Shown piece after piece: positions 23,211 through 31,122 of a stretch of 56,078 bases of DNA. Position 1 is the stretch's first letter, and each line of letters opens with the position of its first letter. Origin of the DNA: Streptomyces sp. MMG1533 (GTDB lineage: Bacteria; Actinomycetota; Actinomycetes; Streptomycetales; Streptomycetaceae); NCBI RefSeq assembly GCF_001279775.1, contig NZ_LGDG01000256.1:1-56078 (forward strand), written 5' to 3'. The notes under the pieces were generated by a model. It did not search any database and was not told the DNA's origin. It worked only from the letters and a program-made list of their open reading frames with translations. Made by a program: the position numbers and the translations under genes.

Positions 23211-24293
23211 GTGGTTCGTGCCGCCGTACTTCCCGCCGTCGGCGCTCCTCTGGAGATCGCCGAGATCGACCTCCCCGGCCCCGGCCCCGGCCAGGTCCGC
23301 GTCCGGCTCGCCGCCGCCGGGGTCTGCCACTCCGACCTGTCCCTGTCCGACGGCACCATGCGCGTGCCCGTCCCCGCCGTCCTGGGCCATGAGGGCGCCG
23401 GCACGGTCGTCGCCGTCGGCGAAGGGGTCGCGGGCATCCGGCCCGGTGCCGACGTGGTCCTCAACTGGGCGCCGTCCTGCGGCAGTTGCCACGCCTGCTC
23501 GCTCGGCGAGGTCTGGCTGTGCGCCAACGCCCTCAACGGGGCCGCCGACGTGTACGCGCGTCGTACGTCCGACGGCACCGACCTCCACCCCGGCCTGAAC
23601 GTCGCCGCGTTCGCCGAGGAGACGGTGGTGCCGGCGGGCTGCGTGCTCCCGCTGCCCGACGGCATCCCGCTCACCGACGCGGCCCTCCTCGGCTGCGCGG
23701 TCCTCACCGGCTACGGTGCCGTCCACCACTCGGCGCAGGTCCGCCCGGGCGAGACGGTCGCGGTGTACGGCGTCGGGGGAGTGGGCCTCGCCGCCCTCCA
23801 GGCGGCCCGGATCGCGGGCGCGTCCAGGATCGTCGCGGTCGATGTCTCCCCGGCGAAGGAGGAGCTGGCGAGGGGTGCGGGAGCCACCGACTACGTCGTC
23901 GCCTCCGAGACCACCGCCCGCGAGATCCGGGCCCTCACCGACAAGCAGGGCGTCGACGTGGCCGTCGAATGCGTGGGCCGCGCGGCCACGATCCGCGCGG
24001 CCTGGGACTCCACCCGCCGCGGCGGCCGTACGACGGTCGTCGGCATCGGCGGCAAGGACCAGCAGGTCACCTTCAACGCCCTGGAGATCTTCCACTGGGG
24101 CCGGACCCTGGCGGGCTGCGTCTACGGCAACTCCGACCCCGCACGGGACCTTCCGGTCCTCGCCGAACACGTCCGGGCGGGTCGCCTGGACCTGGGGGCG
24201 CTGGTGACCGAACGGATCGGCCTGGAGGGCATTCCGGCGGCGTTCGAGAACATGCTGGCGGGCAAGGGCGGCAGGGCACTGGTCGTGTTCTGA
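23211..24293 (+). CDS. Zinc-dependent alcohol dehydrogenase
   Basis: 360 residues from GTG 23211, with GAGGAG upstream. Catalytic zinc residues are in GVCHSDLS and GHEGAGTVV. The structural zinc Cys cluster is CGSCHACSLGEVWLC. The NAD fold shows VAVYGVGGVGLAALQAARIAGASRIVAVDV. The pattern is the class III-like long-chain/benzyl alcohol dehydrogenase branch of medium-chain dehydrogenases. With the upstream aldehyde dehydrogenase it would convert a primary alcohol to a carboxylic acid in two steps. A strong hairpin follows at 24306. Confidence 0.92.
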   Translation: MVRAAVLPAVGAPLEIAEIDLPGPGPGQVRVRLAAAGVCHSDLSLSDGTMRVPVPAVLGHEGAGTVVAVGEGVAGIRPGADVVLNWAPSCGSCHACSLGEVWLCANALNGAADVYARRTSDGTDLHPGLNVAAFAEETVVPAGCVLPLPDGIPLTDAALLGCAVLTGYGAVHHSAQVRPGETVAVYGVGGVGLAALQAARIAGASRIVAVDVSPAKEELARGAGATDYVVASETTAREIRALTDKQGVDVAVECVGRAATIRAAWDSTRRGGRTTVVGIGGKDQQVTFNALEIFHWGRTLAGCVYGNSDPARDLPVLAEHVRAGRLDLGALVTERIGLEGIPAAFENMLAGKGGRALVVF

Positions 24294-24305
24294 GCCCTGT
24301 GCGGC

Positions 24306-24332
24306 GCCCGGAGCCCTTCGGGTGCTCCGGGC
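24306..24332 (+). terminator. Rho-independent-like hairpin after alcohol dehydrogenase
   Basis: GCCCGGAGC (24306-24314) and GCTCCGGGC (24324-24332) pair exactly. The loop itself can form CCTTCGGG. It lies 13 bases after the stop codon and before the next promoter at 24351, so it separates the two units. Confidence 0.7.
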
Positions 24333-24350
24333 AACCTTCCTGCACGACCG

Positions 24351-24379
24351 TTGACCCCATACCGTCCGGTCAGTATGTT
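24351..24379 (+). promoter_or_regulatory. Vegetative promoter with embedded 20-bp operator
   Basis: TTGACC (24351-24356), 17-base spacer, TATGTT (24374-24379): a good sigma-70/HrdB-type promoter. The palindrome CATACCGTCCGGTCAGTATG (24358-24377) fills the spacer and overlaps the -10, so a bound repressor would exclude polymerase. The same palindrome class is at 40342 and 46026. Confidence 0.65.
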
Positions 24380-24419
24380 CCGGGGATCGTCCCCACCGCA
24401 CCCACCGGAGTGTGCACGC

Positions 24420-25742
24420 ATGGACACAGCACCACCCGCTCACACCGTCCCCACCACGGCCCTCCCCAAGGCCGACCGTCGTCGCGTGGCCACCGCGGCG
24501 GCGCTCGCCTCCGCCGTCGAGTGGTACGACTACTTCGTCTTCGGCATAGCCGCCGCCCTCGTCCTCGGAGACCTGTACTTCCCGGCGGGCAGCTCCACCG
24601 CCGGTGTCCTCGCCGCCTTCGCCACCTTCGCCGTCGGCTTCCTCGCCCGCCCGCTCGGCGGCATCGTCGCCGGCCATCTCGGCGACAAGCGCGGCCGCAA
24701 GCCGATGCTGGTCCTCGCCCTCACGCTCATGGGCCTGGCCACCACCGGCATCGGCCTGCTCCCGACGTACGACACCATCGGCGTCGCCGCCCCGATCCTG
24801 CTGGTCGCCCTCCGCGTCGTCCAGGGCGTCGCCGTCGGCGCGCAGTGGGGCGGCGCCATGCTGCTGGCCACCGAGTACGCCCCCGAGGGCAAGCGCGGTG
24901 TCTACGGCAGCGTCGTCCAACTCGGCGTCCCCATCGGCGTGGTGACGGCCAACTCGGTCTTCCTGCTGGCCGGCGCGTTCACCACGGACGGCGAGTTCGC
25001 CGCGTGGGGCTGGCGCGTCCCGTTCCTCATCGGCCTGTTCGTGCTCGTCCTCGCCTGGTACATCCACACCAAGGTCGAGGAGACCCCCGAATTCCGGGAG
25101 GCCGAGAAGGCGTTGACGGAGAAGGAGAAGTCCGAGCAGAGCTCCCCGCTGCGCACGATCATGCGCGGCCACCTCGGCACGGTGCTCCTGGCCGGCGGCT
25201 CCTTCGCCGTGAACACCGCGACCTTCTACATCCTCATCACCGGCGTGCTCGACTACACGACCCGCGAACTCGACATGAAGCGCAGCGCGGTGCTCACCGT
25301 CTCGCTCTGCGTCAGCCTCACCCAGCTCGTGCTGATCCCCGCCTCCGCCGCGCTCTCCGACCGGCTCGGCCGCATCCGGATCTATGCGTTCGGCGCGGTC
25401 GGCATCGCGCTGTGGGCCGTACCGATGTTCCTGCTGATCGACACCGGTTCGCTGCTGTGGCTCGCGGTCTCCACCTTCGTCGCCAGCTGCTTCCTCAGCA
25501 TCATGTACGGCCCCCAGGCCGCCCTGTTCGCCGAGCTGTTCACCCCCGAGATGCGCTACACCGGCGCCTCCCTCGGCTACCAGATCGCGGCGGTGTTCGG
25601 CGGCGGGCTCGCGCCCTTCCTGATGGTGCTGCTCCTGGAGGCCACGGGCACCTCGATGGCGGTGTCCGGCTACATCATCGGGCTCGCGGTGATCGCCCTG
25701 ATCTCCATCAAGGTCCTCGCGGACCGGGCACGTTCACGCTGA
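24420..25742 (+). CDS. MFS transporter, metabolite:H+ symporter (MHS) subfamily
   Basis: 440 residues from ATG 24420, 12 helices. Signature features of MHS/KgtP/ShiA-type carriers: SAVEWYDYFVFGIAAALVLG at helix 1, FLARPLGGIVAGHLGDKRGRKPML, VQGVAVGAQWGGAMLLATEYAPEGKRG, and YGPQAALFAELFTPEMRYTGASLGYQ. The family imports organic acids such as ketoglutarate, shikimate or short carboxylates with protons. Its promoter operator matches those of the lva-like operons 16-22 kb away, so uptake of that pathway's substrate is an attractive inference. The last 9 bases overlap the convergent EamA gene. Confidence 0.9.
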   Translation: MDTAPPAHTVPTTALPKADRRRVATAAALASAVEWYDYFVFGIAAALVLGDLYFPAGSSTAGVLAAFATFAVGFLARPLGGIVAGHLGDKRGRKPMLVLALTLMGLATTGIGLLPTYDTIGVAAPILLVALRVVQGVAVGAQWGGAMLLATEYAPEGKRGVYGSVVQLGVPIGVVTANSVFLLAGAFTTDGEFAAWGWRVPFLIGLFVLVLAWYIHTKVEETPEFREAEKALTEKEKSEQSSPLRTIMRGHLGTVLLAGGSFAVNTATFYILITGVLDYTTRELDMKRSAVLTVSLCVSLTQLVLIPASAALSDRLGRIRIYAFGAVGIALWAVPMFLLIDTGSLLWLAVSTFVASCFLSIMYGPQAALFAELFTPEMRYTGASLGYQIAAVFGGGLAPFLMVLLLEATGTSMAVSGYIIGLAVIALISIKVLADRARSR

Positions 25743-26690
25743 CGGCCCGGACGCCTTCTCGGGCCGCGGCTCCGGAACGGCTCCCGGAGCCGCGGCCTTC
25801 GGCGGGCGCGAGCGGGACACCGCCACGCCCGCCAGACACAGCGCACCACCGGCCAGCGTGAGCAGCCCCGGCACCTCTGCGAGCGCCAGCCACGACATCA
25901 GGACGACCAGCGCGGGCACGGCGTACGTGGTCGCGCCCATGCGGCTGGCGGTCGTACGGGACAGGGCGTACGCCCACGTGGTGAAGGCCAGCGCGGTCGG
26001 GAACACGCCCAGGTAGACCATGTTGAGGGTCGCGGAGACCGGCGCGTCGGCCGCGTCCGACACCAGCTGTCCGGCGAACGGCAGACAGACCACGGCCCCG
26101 GCCAGACACCCGAACGTCGTCACCTGCAAGGGGCTCGCCGCGCCCAGGGCGGGCTTCTGCGCGACCACGCCGGCCGCGTAGCCGACCGCGGCGAGCAGAC
26201 ACAGCACCACGCCGAGCACCGAGGAACCGCCCTCGCCGGACATCGACAGCCCGACCGCCACCGCACCCGCGAACGACACCGCCATCCCCGCGAGCAGCCG
26301 CGGCGGCATGACGTCCCCGAGCAGTCGCGAGGCGAGCAGGGCGACGAGGATCGGCCCGATGTTCACGACCAGGGCCGCCGTGCCGGCGTCCACCTGTTGT
26401 TCGCCCCAGTTCAGGGCCACCATGTAGAAGCCGAACCACAACACCCCGGATATCGCGATCCCCCGCCACGCCGACCGCGGCGGCAACCCCTCCCGCCGTA
26501 CGAGACAGATCACCCCCAGCGTCAGCGCCCCGGCCAGCAACCGCCCGAGCGCCAACGCGCCCGGCGAGTAGGCCTCCCCCGCACTGCGGATCGACACGAA
26601 GGCGGAGGCCCACAGCACGACGGTGACCGTGGCAGCGCCGGCGGCGAGCAGCTCTGCGCGACGGACCGGGCGGGACGGGGAGGGGGTCAT
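25734..26690 (-). CDS. EamA/DMT-family transporter
   Basis: 318 residues from ATG 26690. A second ATG three bases upstream is possible, but GGAG spacing favours this one. Ten predicted helices in two EamA repeats (VTVVLWASAFVSIRSAGEAYSPGALALGRLLAGALTLG and CLLAAVGYAAGVVAQKPALG, VYLGVFPTALAFTTWAYALSRTTASRMGATTY). The family exports amino acids, nucleosides or related metabolites. The tail is Pro/Ala rich and charged. It lies about 100 bases after the ArsR-like regulator in the same direction, so that regulator may control it. Confidence 0.88.
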   Translation of the reverse strand: MTPSPSRPVRRAELLAAGAATVTVVLWASAFVSIRSAGEAYSPGALALGRLLAGALTLGVICLVRREGLPPRSAWRGIAISGVLWFGFYMVALNWGEQQVDAGTAALVVNIGPILVALLASRLLGDVMPPRLLAGMAVSFAGAVAVGLSMSGEGGSSVLGVVLCLLAAVGYAAGVVAQKPALGAASPLQVTTFGCLAGAVVCLPFAGQLVSDAADAPVSATLNMVYLGVFPTALAFTTWAYALSRTTASRMGATTYAVPALVVLMSWLALAEVPGLLTLAGGALCLAGVAVSRSRPPKAAAPGAVPEPRPEKASGPSA

Positions 26691-26793
26691 CATGCTCCAG
26701 AGGTTAGGAGGGGAGGGGGTCAGGAGTCTTGCGGATTTCGGACGTGACGCCGGCCGTGGCGGCGGCCCGGGCGCGCGCGGATGTCGGCCGGGC

Positions 26794-27507
26794 TCAGTGC
26801 AGCGCCCCCGCCTCGATCCCCAGCAGTTCCGACAGCGCCCGCTCACCCGTCGCCGTCACCTTCACCGCCCGCTCGGAGCCGATGCGCACGCACCAGCCCG
26901 CGTCCAGGGCGTGGCGGCACAGGGCCGCGCCCGCGACGCCCGCGAGGTGGGGGCGCCGTTCGGTCCAGTCGAGGCAGGCACGGGCGAGTGGGCGGCGGCT
27001 CGTGCGGTCGAGGCGGATGCCGGTGGCCTCGAACCAGCCGATCCCCGCGTCCGTGAGCGCGAACCCGGTGTCCTGACGCAGCAGTTCACGCGAGGTCAGT
27101 GCGTCGGTCACCACGATGCCGAGCCGCCCGGCGAGGTGGTCGTAGCAGGTGCGGCCGCGGGCCATGGCCGACCCGGCGTTGGACTCGCGCAGGTTCCGCG
27201 GCCGTACGGCAGCACCGCCCGGCGCCACCTGCGCGGCGAGGTCCTCCACCAGTTGGGCGACCCGCGCGTCGGCCAGCCGCACGTACCGGTGCCGGCCCTG
27301 ACGTTCCTCGGCGAGCAGCCCGCCCGCCACGAGTTTGTCCAGGTGTTCGCTCAGGGTCGACGCGGCGACACCCGCGTGCCGCGCCAGCTCACCGGCGGTC
27401 CATGCCCGCCCGTCGAGCAGCGCGAGCAGACAGGCGGCCCGGGTCTCGTCGGCGACAAGACCGGCGAGACGGGCCAGCGGGGATGCCCGTGGATCCTTCG
27501 AGGTCAT
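26794..27507 (-). CDS. ArsR-type winged-helix regulator
   Basis: 237 residues from ATG 27507. HTH at about 10-90 (ARLAGLVADETRAACLLALLDGRAWTAGELARHAGVAASTLSEHLDKLVAGGLLAEERQGRHRYVRLAD), typical of ArsR/SmtB-like proteins. The long C-terminal part (GRTCYDHLAGRLGIVVTDALTSRELL, DTGFALTDAGIGWFEATGI, RPLARACLDWTERRPHLAGVAGAALCRHALDAGW) is the extension of a well-known actinobacterial subgroup of unknown ligand. No ArsR-type metal-binding Cys box is seen. Probably controls the downstream EamA transporter. The ribosome site is weak, so the exact start is uncertain. Confidence 0.85.
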   Translation of the reverse strand: MTSKDPRASPLARLAGLVADETRAACLLALLDGRAWTAGELARHAGVAASTLSEHLDKLVAGGLLAEERQGRHRYVRLADARVAQLVEDLAAQVAPGGAAVRPRNLRESNAGSAMARGRTCYDHLAGRLGIVVTDALTSRELLRQDTGFALTDAGIGWFEATGIRLDRTSRRPLARACLDWTERRPHLAGVAGAALCRHALDAGWCVRIGSERAVKVTATGERALSELLGIEAGALH

Positions 27508-27553
27508 GCGTCCCAGCATGGGACACGGACGGTTCGGCGCCCACCGAACTGTC

Positions 27554-28195
27554 CTACGGCGTCCGCTCGACCTGTTCGTACTGCTGCACCAGGCCGTCCA
27601 GCAGCGCGGTCAGCCCCGTTTCGAAGGCCCGCTCGTCGATCTTCTCCTGCTGCTCGGCGAGGAGATGCGCCTGCCCGAGGTGCGGGTAGTCGGCGGGGTC
27701 GTACGCGCTCGCGTCGTCCACGAAGCCCCCGGCGAAGGAGCCGAGCGCGGAGCCCATGACGAAGTACCGCATCAGTGCGCCGATGGAGGTGGCCTGCGCC
27801 GCCGGCCAGCCCGCCTCGACCATCCCGCCGTAGACGGCGTCCGCGAGGCGGAGTCCGGCCGGCCGGCGGCCGGGGCCGCGGGCCAGCACCGGAACGATGT
27901 TGGGGTGGTCGCGCAGGGCCGCCCGGTAGGAGACCGCCCAGTCGTGCAGTGCGGTCCGCCAGTCCCGCCCGTCCTCGAACATCGACAGGTCGACCTGCGC
28001 GCTCACCGAGTCGGCGACCGCCTCCAGGATCTCGTCCTTGGTGCGGAAGTGGTTGTAGAGCGAGGGTCCGCTGACCCCCAGCTCGGCGGCGAGCCGACGC
28101 GTGGAGACGGCCGCCAGGCCCTCCGCGTCCACGAGCACCCGAGCGGTCTCGACGATCCGGTCGGTGCTGAGCAGGGGCTTGCGCGGTCGGGCCAT
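27554..28195 (-). CDS. TetR-family regulator of the acyl-CoA/aldehyde dehydrogenase set
   Basis: 213 residues from ATG 28195. HTH at about 8-60 (LSTDRIVETARVLVDAEGLAAVSTRRLAAELGVSGPSLYNHFRTKDEILEAVAD). The C-terminal domain is of the TetR-C type with a mostly helical core. TACTAT (28209-28204) sits seven bases before the ATG and no ribosome site is seen, so the mRNA is probably leaderless. The palindrome at 28222-28240 overlaps where its -35 would be, predicting autorepression and control of the divergent acyl-CoA dehydrogenase. The same palindrome is found before the aldehyde dehydrogenase at 21811. Confidence 0.9.
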   Translation of the reverse strand: MARPRKPLLSTDRIVETARVLVDAEGLAAVSTRRLAAELGVSGPSLYNHFRTKDEILEAVADSVSAQVDLSMFEDGRDWRTALHDWAVSYRAALRDHPNIVPVLARGPGRRPAGLRLADAVYGGMVEAGWPAAQATSIGALMRYFVMGSALGSFAGGFVDDASAYDPADYPHLGQAHLLAEQQEKIDERAFETGLTALLDGLVQQYEQVERTP

Positions 28196-28221
28196 GGCGC
28201 ACATAGTAGGGCTGCAGACAG

Positions 28222-28240
28222 AAACTAGCAGTGCTAATTT
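28222..28240. promoter_or_regulatory. 19-bp TetR operator in divergent promoter region
   Basis: AAACTAGC-AGT-GCTAATTT: 8-base arms with one mismatch. Shared consensus with 21753-21771 is AAACTARCNNNGCTARTTT. It lies between a TetR gene (start 28195) and the acyl-CoA dehydrogenase (start 28274). Confidence 0.75.
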
Positions 28241-28273
28241 AAATGTGCGGCTTTCAACCTGGGGTGGCGCGCC

Positions 28274-29425
28274 ATGAACCTTGAGCTCAGCGAGGAGCAG
28301 ACCGCGGTACGACAGCTGGCCCGCGACTTCGTGGACCGCGAGATCGCCCCCCACGTCATCGCCTGGGACCGCGCCGAGGAGGTCGACAGGTCGATCGTCA
28401 AGAAGCTCGGCGAGGTCGGCTTCCTGGGCCTGACCGTCGACGAGGAGTACGGCGGCTCGGGAGGCGACCACCTCGCGTACTGCCTGGTCACGGAGGAGCT
28501 CGGCCGCGGCGACTCGTCCGTGCGCGGGATCGTCTCCGTCTCGCTCGGGCTGGTCGCCAAGACCATCGCCGCCCGGGGGAGCGAGGAGCAGAAGCGTCAG
28601 TGGCTGCCGGGCCTCACCTCCGGCGCGTACGTCGGCTGCTTCGGCCTCACCGAGCCGGGCACCGGTTCCGACGCAGGCCACCTCACCACGCGCGCGGTGC
28701 GCGACGGCGACGAGTTCGTCATCAACGGCACCAAGATGTTCATCACCAACGGCACTTGGGCCGACGTCGTGCTGCTGTTCGCCCGCTCCACGGACGCCCC
28801 CGGCCACCAGGGCGTCTCCGCCTTCCTCGTCCCGACCGACATCGCCGGCCTCACCCGCCGCACCATCCACGGCAAGCTGGGCCTGCGCGGCCAGGCGACC
28901 GCGGAGCTGGTCCTGGAGGATGTGCGCGTCCCCGCCTCCGCGATGCTGGGGGAGGAGGGCAAGGGTTTCTCGGTCGCCATGTCGGCCCTGGCCAAGGGCC
29001 GGATGTCGGTGGCGGCGGGCTGCGTCGGCATCGCCCAGGCCGCGCTGGACGCGGCCGTCCGGTACGCGGGTGAGCGCGAGCAGTTCGGGAAGACCATCGC
29101 CCACCACCAGCTCGTCCAGGAACTGATCAGCGACATCGCCGTCGACGTGGACGCGGCCCGCCTGCTGACCTGGCGGGTGGCCGACCTGATCGACCGGGGC
29201 CTGCCCTTCGCCACCGAGTCCTCCAAGGCCAAGCTCTTCGCCTCCGAGGCCGCCGTCCGCGCCGCGAACAACGCCCTCCAGGTCTTCGGCGGCTACGGTT
29301 ACATCGACGAGTACCCAGCGGGCAAGCTGCTGCGGGACGCCCGGGTGATGACCCTCTACGAGGGCACCAGTCAGATCCAGAAGCTGGTCATCGGGCGGGC
29401 GCTGACCGGGGTTTCGGCGTTCTGA
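28274..29425 (+). CDS. Acyl-CoA dehydrogenase
   Basis: 383 residues, normal length. FAD-dependent alpha,beta-desaturation of acyl-CoA. Motifs: GCFGLTEPGTGSDA and FVINGTKMFITNG (FAD/substrate site), REQFGKTIAHHQLVQ, FGGYGYIDEYPAGKLLRDARV, catalytic base E363 in LYEGTSQIQ. These match short/branched-chain acyl-CoA dehydrogenases. It is divergent from the TetR gene with a shared operator. Together with the aldehyde and alcohol dehydrogenases sharing that operator it may degrade a short or branched alcohol via its acyl-CoA, but no acyl-CoA ligase is in that set. Confidence 0.95.
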   Translation: MNLELSEEQTAVRQLARDFVDREIAPHVIAWDRAEEVDRSIVKKLGEVGFLGLTVDEEYGGSGGDHLAYCLVTEELGRGDSSVRGIVSVSLGLVAKTIAARGSEEQKRQWLPGLTSGAYVGCFGLTEPGTGSDAGHLTTRAVRDGDEFVINGTKMFITNGTWADVVLLFARSTDAPGHQGVSAFLVPTDIAGLTRRTIHGKLGLRGQATAELVLEDVRVPASAMLGEEGKGFSVAMSALAKGRMSVAAGCVGIAQAALDAAVRYAGEREQFGKTIAHHQLVQELISDIAVDVDAARLLTWRVADLIDRGLPFATESSKAKLFASEAAVRAANNALQVFGGYGYIDEYPAGKLLRDARVMTLYEGTSQIQKLVIGRALTGVSAF

Positions 29426-29484
29426 GTACCTTCTGAGTACTTCAGCGGATGTGGGACGGGTCACGTCCGCCGATCCTTGTCCTC

Positions 29485-29772
29485 ATGAGTGAGACACCGG
29501 TCAAGCAGCAGAACACGGCCGCCTTCTACGGGCAGGCCGTCGCCTCCTTCGCGCTCGCCATGGCGGCCACGGCCGTCGGCATCTACAACCTCCAGGGCGA
29601 CGCCTGGGTGCGCGGCTTCCTCGCGATCGCCGTCCTGTACCTGGTGACCTCCGCCTTCACCCTGTCGAAGGTGATCCGCGACCGCCAGGAGGCCGGCCAG
29701 ATCGTCAGCCGGGTCGACCAGGCCCGCCTGGAGAAGCTGCTCGCCGACCACGACCCCTTCGAGAAGCTCTGA
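29485..29772 (+). CDS. YiaA/YiaB-like two-helix membrane protein
   Basis: 95 residues from ATG 29485. Two membrane helices (AVASFALAMAATAVGIYNL and GFLAIAVLYLVTSAFTLSKVIRD) match the yiaA/B two-helix domain, an inner-membrane family of unknown function. The tail is a charged helix (EAGQIVSRVDQARLEKLLADHDPF). It follows the acyl-CoA dehydrogenase by 59 bases and may be read through from it; no separate promoter was recognised. Confidence 0.85.
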   Translation: MSETPVKQQNTAAFYGQAVASFALAMAATAVGIYNLQGDAWVRGFLAIAVLYLVTSAFTLSKVIRDRQEAGQIVSRVDQARLEKLLADHDPFEKL

Positions 29773-29781
29773 GCGGCCACG

Positions 29782-29797
29782 CTAAGCGCCCGCTCAC
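29782..29797. promoter_or_regulatory. Operator-like site before TetR gene
   Basis: CTAAGCGCCCGCTCAC: matches CTAAGCGNNCGCTTAG at all but two positions. It overlaps the -35 region of a likely promoter with -10 TATGGT (29807-29812). The partner site is at 31042-31057. Confidence 0.5.
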
Positions 29798-29842
29798 CTT
29801 CGGCGGTATGGTGTGAGTCGCGCCAGTGGAGAGGGGTCAGTG

Positions 29843-30466
29843 ATGAGTACGGCGGAGGAGACGGCCGGCGGCGAGACGTCGGGGTGGGGCGAGGTCACGC
29901 CCGACGCGGCCCGGCGGCTGCTCGTCGCCGCGGTGGAGGCCTTCGCCGAACGCGGCTACCACGCCACGACGACCCGTGACATCGCGGGCCGCGCCGGCAT
30001 GAGCCCGGCCGCGCTCTACATCCACTACAAGACCAAGGAAGAGCTGCTCCACCGCATCAGCAGGATCGGCCACGAGAAGGCCGTGGAGATCCTGCGCGTG
30101 GCGGCCGGGGGAGAGGGCGGCGCGACCGAGCGGCTCGCCGACGCCGTCAGCTCCTTCGTCCGCTGGCATGCGGGCGGTCGTACCACCGCGCGGGTCGTGC
30201 AGTACGAACTCGACTCCCTCGGCCCGGACGCCCGCGCCGAGATCCTCGCCCTGCGCCGCCAGGTCGACGCCGAGGTGCGCGGGATCATCGAGGACGGTGT
30301 GGCGACGGGCGAGTTCGACGTCCTGGACGTGCAGGGGACCACGCTCGCGGTGCTGTCCCTGTGCATCGACGTGGCCCGCTGGTTCAACGTCGACGGCCCC
30401 CGGACGCCCGACGAGGTCGGCGAGCTCTACGCCGACCTCGTGCTGCGGATGGTGGGGGCGAAGTAG
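29843..30466 (+). CDS. TetR-family regulator, paired with MaoC gene
   Basis: 207 residues from ATG 29843, with GAGAGGGG upstream. HTH at about 20-75 (DAARRLLVAAVEAFAERGYHATTTRDIAGRAGMSPAALYIHYKTKEELLHRIS). The C-domain (RTTARVVQYELDSLGPDARAEILALRRQVDAEVRGIIEDGVATGEFD) is the type often linked to fatty-acid metabolism regulators. The HTH and the pair of CTAAGCG palindromes at its own promoter and at the MaoC promoter suggest it represses both. It is convergent with the MaoC gene. Confidence 0.9.
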   Translation: MSTAEETAGGETSGWGEVTPDAARRLLVAAVEAFAERGYHATTTRDIAGRAGMSPAALYIHYKTKEELLHRISRIGHEKAVEILRVAAGGEGGATERLADAVSSFVRWHAGGRTTARVVQYELDSLGPDARAEILALRRQVDAEVRGIIEDGVATGEFDVLDVQGTTLAVLSLCIDVARWFNVDGPRTPDEVGELYADLVLRMVGAK

Positions 30467-30537
30467 CCGTCCCGGGAGCCGGTCGCGGGTCCTGGCCGTC
30501 GCGGGCCCCGGCCGTCCGGCGCCGTGGGGGACGGGTC

Positions 30538-30999
30538 CTAGACGTAGTACCGCGAGACGGACTCCGCCACGCACACCGGCTTGTCGCCACCCTCGCGCTC
30601 CACGGTGAAGGCGACACTCACCTGGACGCCGCCCGGGACGTCGTCGACGCCGGTGATCGTGGCGGTCGCGCGAAGCCGGGAGCCGACCGGGACCGGAGCG
30701 GGGAAACGGACCTTGTTCGACCCGTAGTTGACGCCCATCTTCACGCCCTCGACCTTGATCAGCTGCGGTCCGAAGAGGGGCAGCAACGACAGGGTGAGAT
30801 AGCCGTGCGCGATGGTCGTGCCGAACGGGCCCGCGGCCGCCTTCTCCGGATCCACGTGGATCCACTGGTGGTCGCCGGTCGCCTCCGCGAACAGGTCGAC
30901 CCGCTTCTGGTCGACCTCAAGCCAGTCGGTGTACCCCAGCTGCTCGCCCACCGCCGCCTTCAGGTCGTCGACGGACGTGAAGATCCTCGGCTCTGCCAT
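30538..30999 (-). CDS. MaoC-type (R)-enoyl-CoA hydratase
   Basis: 153 residues from ATG 30999 (GGGAGG upstream), a single hot-dog domain. The catalytic motif is FAEATGDHQWIHVDPEKAAAGPFGTTIAHGYLTLSLLP, with the Asp-x4-His (D43-H48 region) and Ser/Gly loop of (R)-specific enoyl-CoA hydratases. It hydrates trans-2-enoyl-CoA to (R)-3-hydroxyacyl-CoA. The closest described relatives are PhaJ-like and mycobacterial HtdX/Y proteins. A perfect 16-bp palindrome upstream suggests TetR control. Confidence 0.93.
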   Translation of the reverse strand: MAEPRIFTSVDDLKAAVGEQLGYTDWLEVDQKRVDLFAEATGDHQWIHVDPEKAAAGPFGTTIAHGYLTLSLLPLFGPQLIKVEGVKMGVNYGSNKVRFPAPVPVGSRLRATATITGVDDVPGGVQVSVAFTVEREGGDKPVCVAESVSRYYV

Positions 31000-31041
31000 G
31001 TCCCGGCCTCCCGCGTTACGAAGTCTGCCCACTGAGTAAGT

Positions 31042-31057
31042 CTAAGCGACTGCTTAG
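31042..31057. promoter_or_regulatory. Palindrome upstream of MaoC gene
   Basis: CTAAGC-GACT-GCTTAG, exact 6-base arms. It lies 43 bases before the MaoC ATG and 66 before the soxR GTG. It shares CTAAGCG with the site before the TetR gene at 29782. Confidence 0.6.
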
Positions 31058-31122
31058 CATGGTCGGCCGGGCACCTCATGTCAACGGACGGGGGTGACGA
31101 GGGGGTGGGTAGGCTTCGAGGG

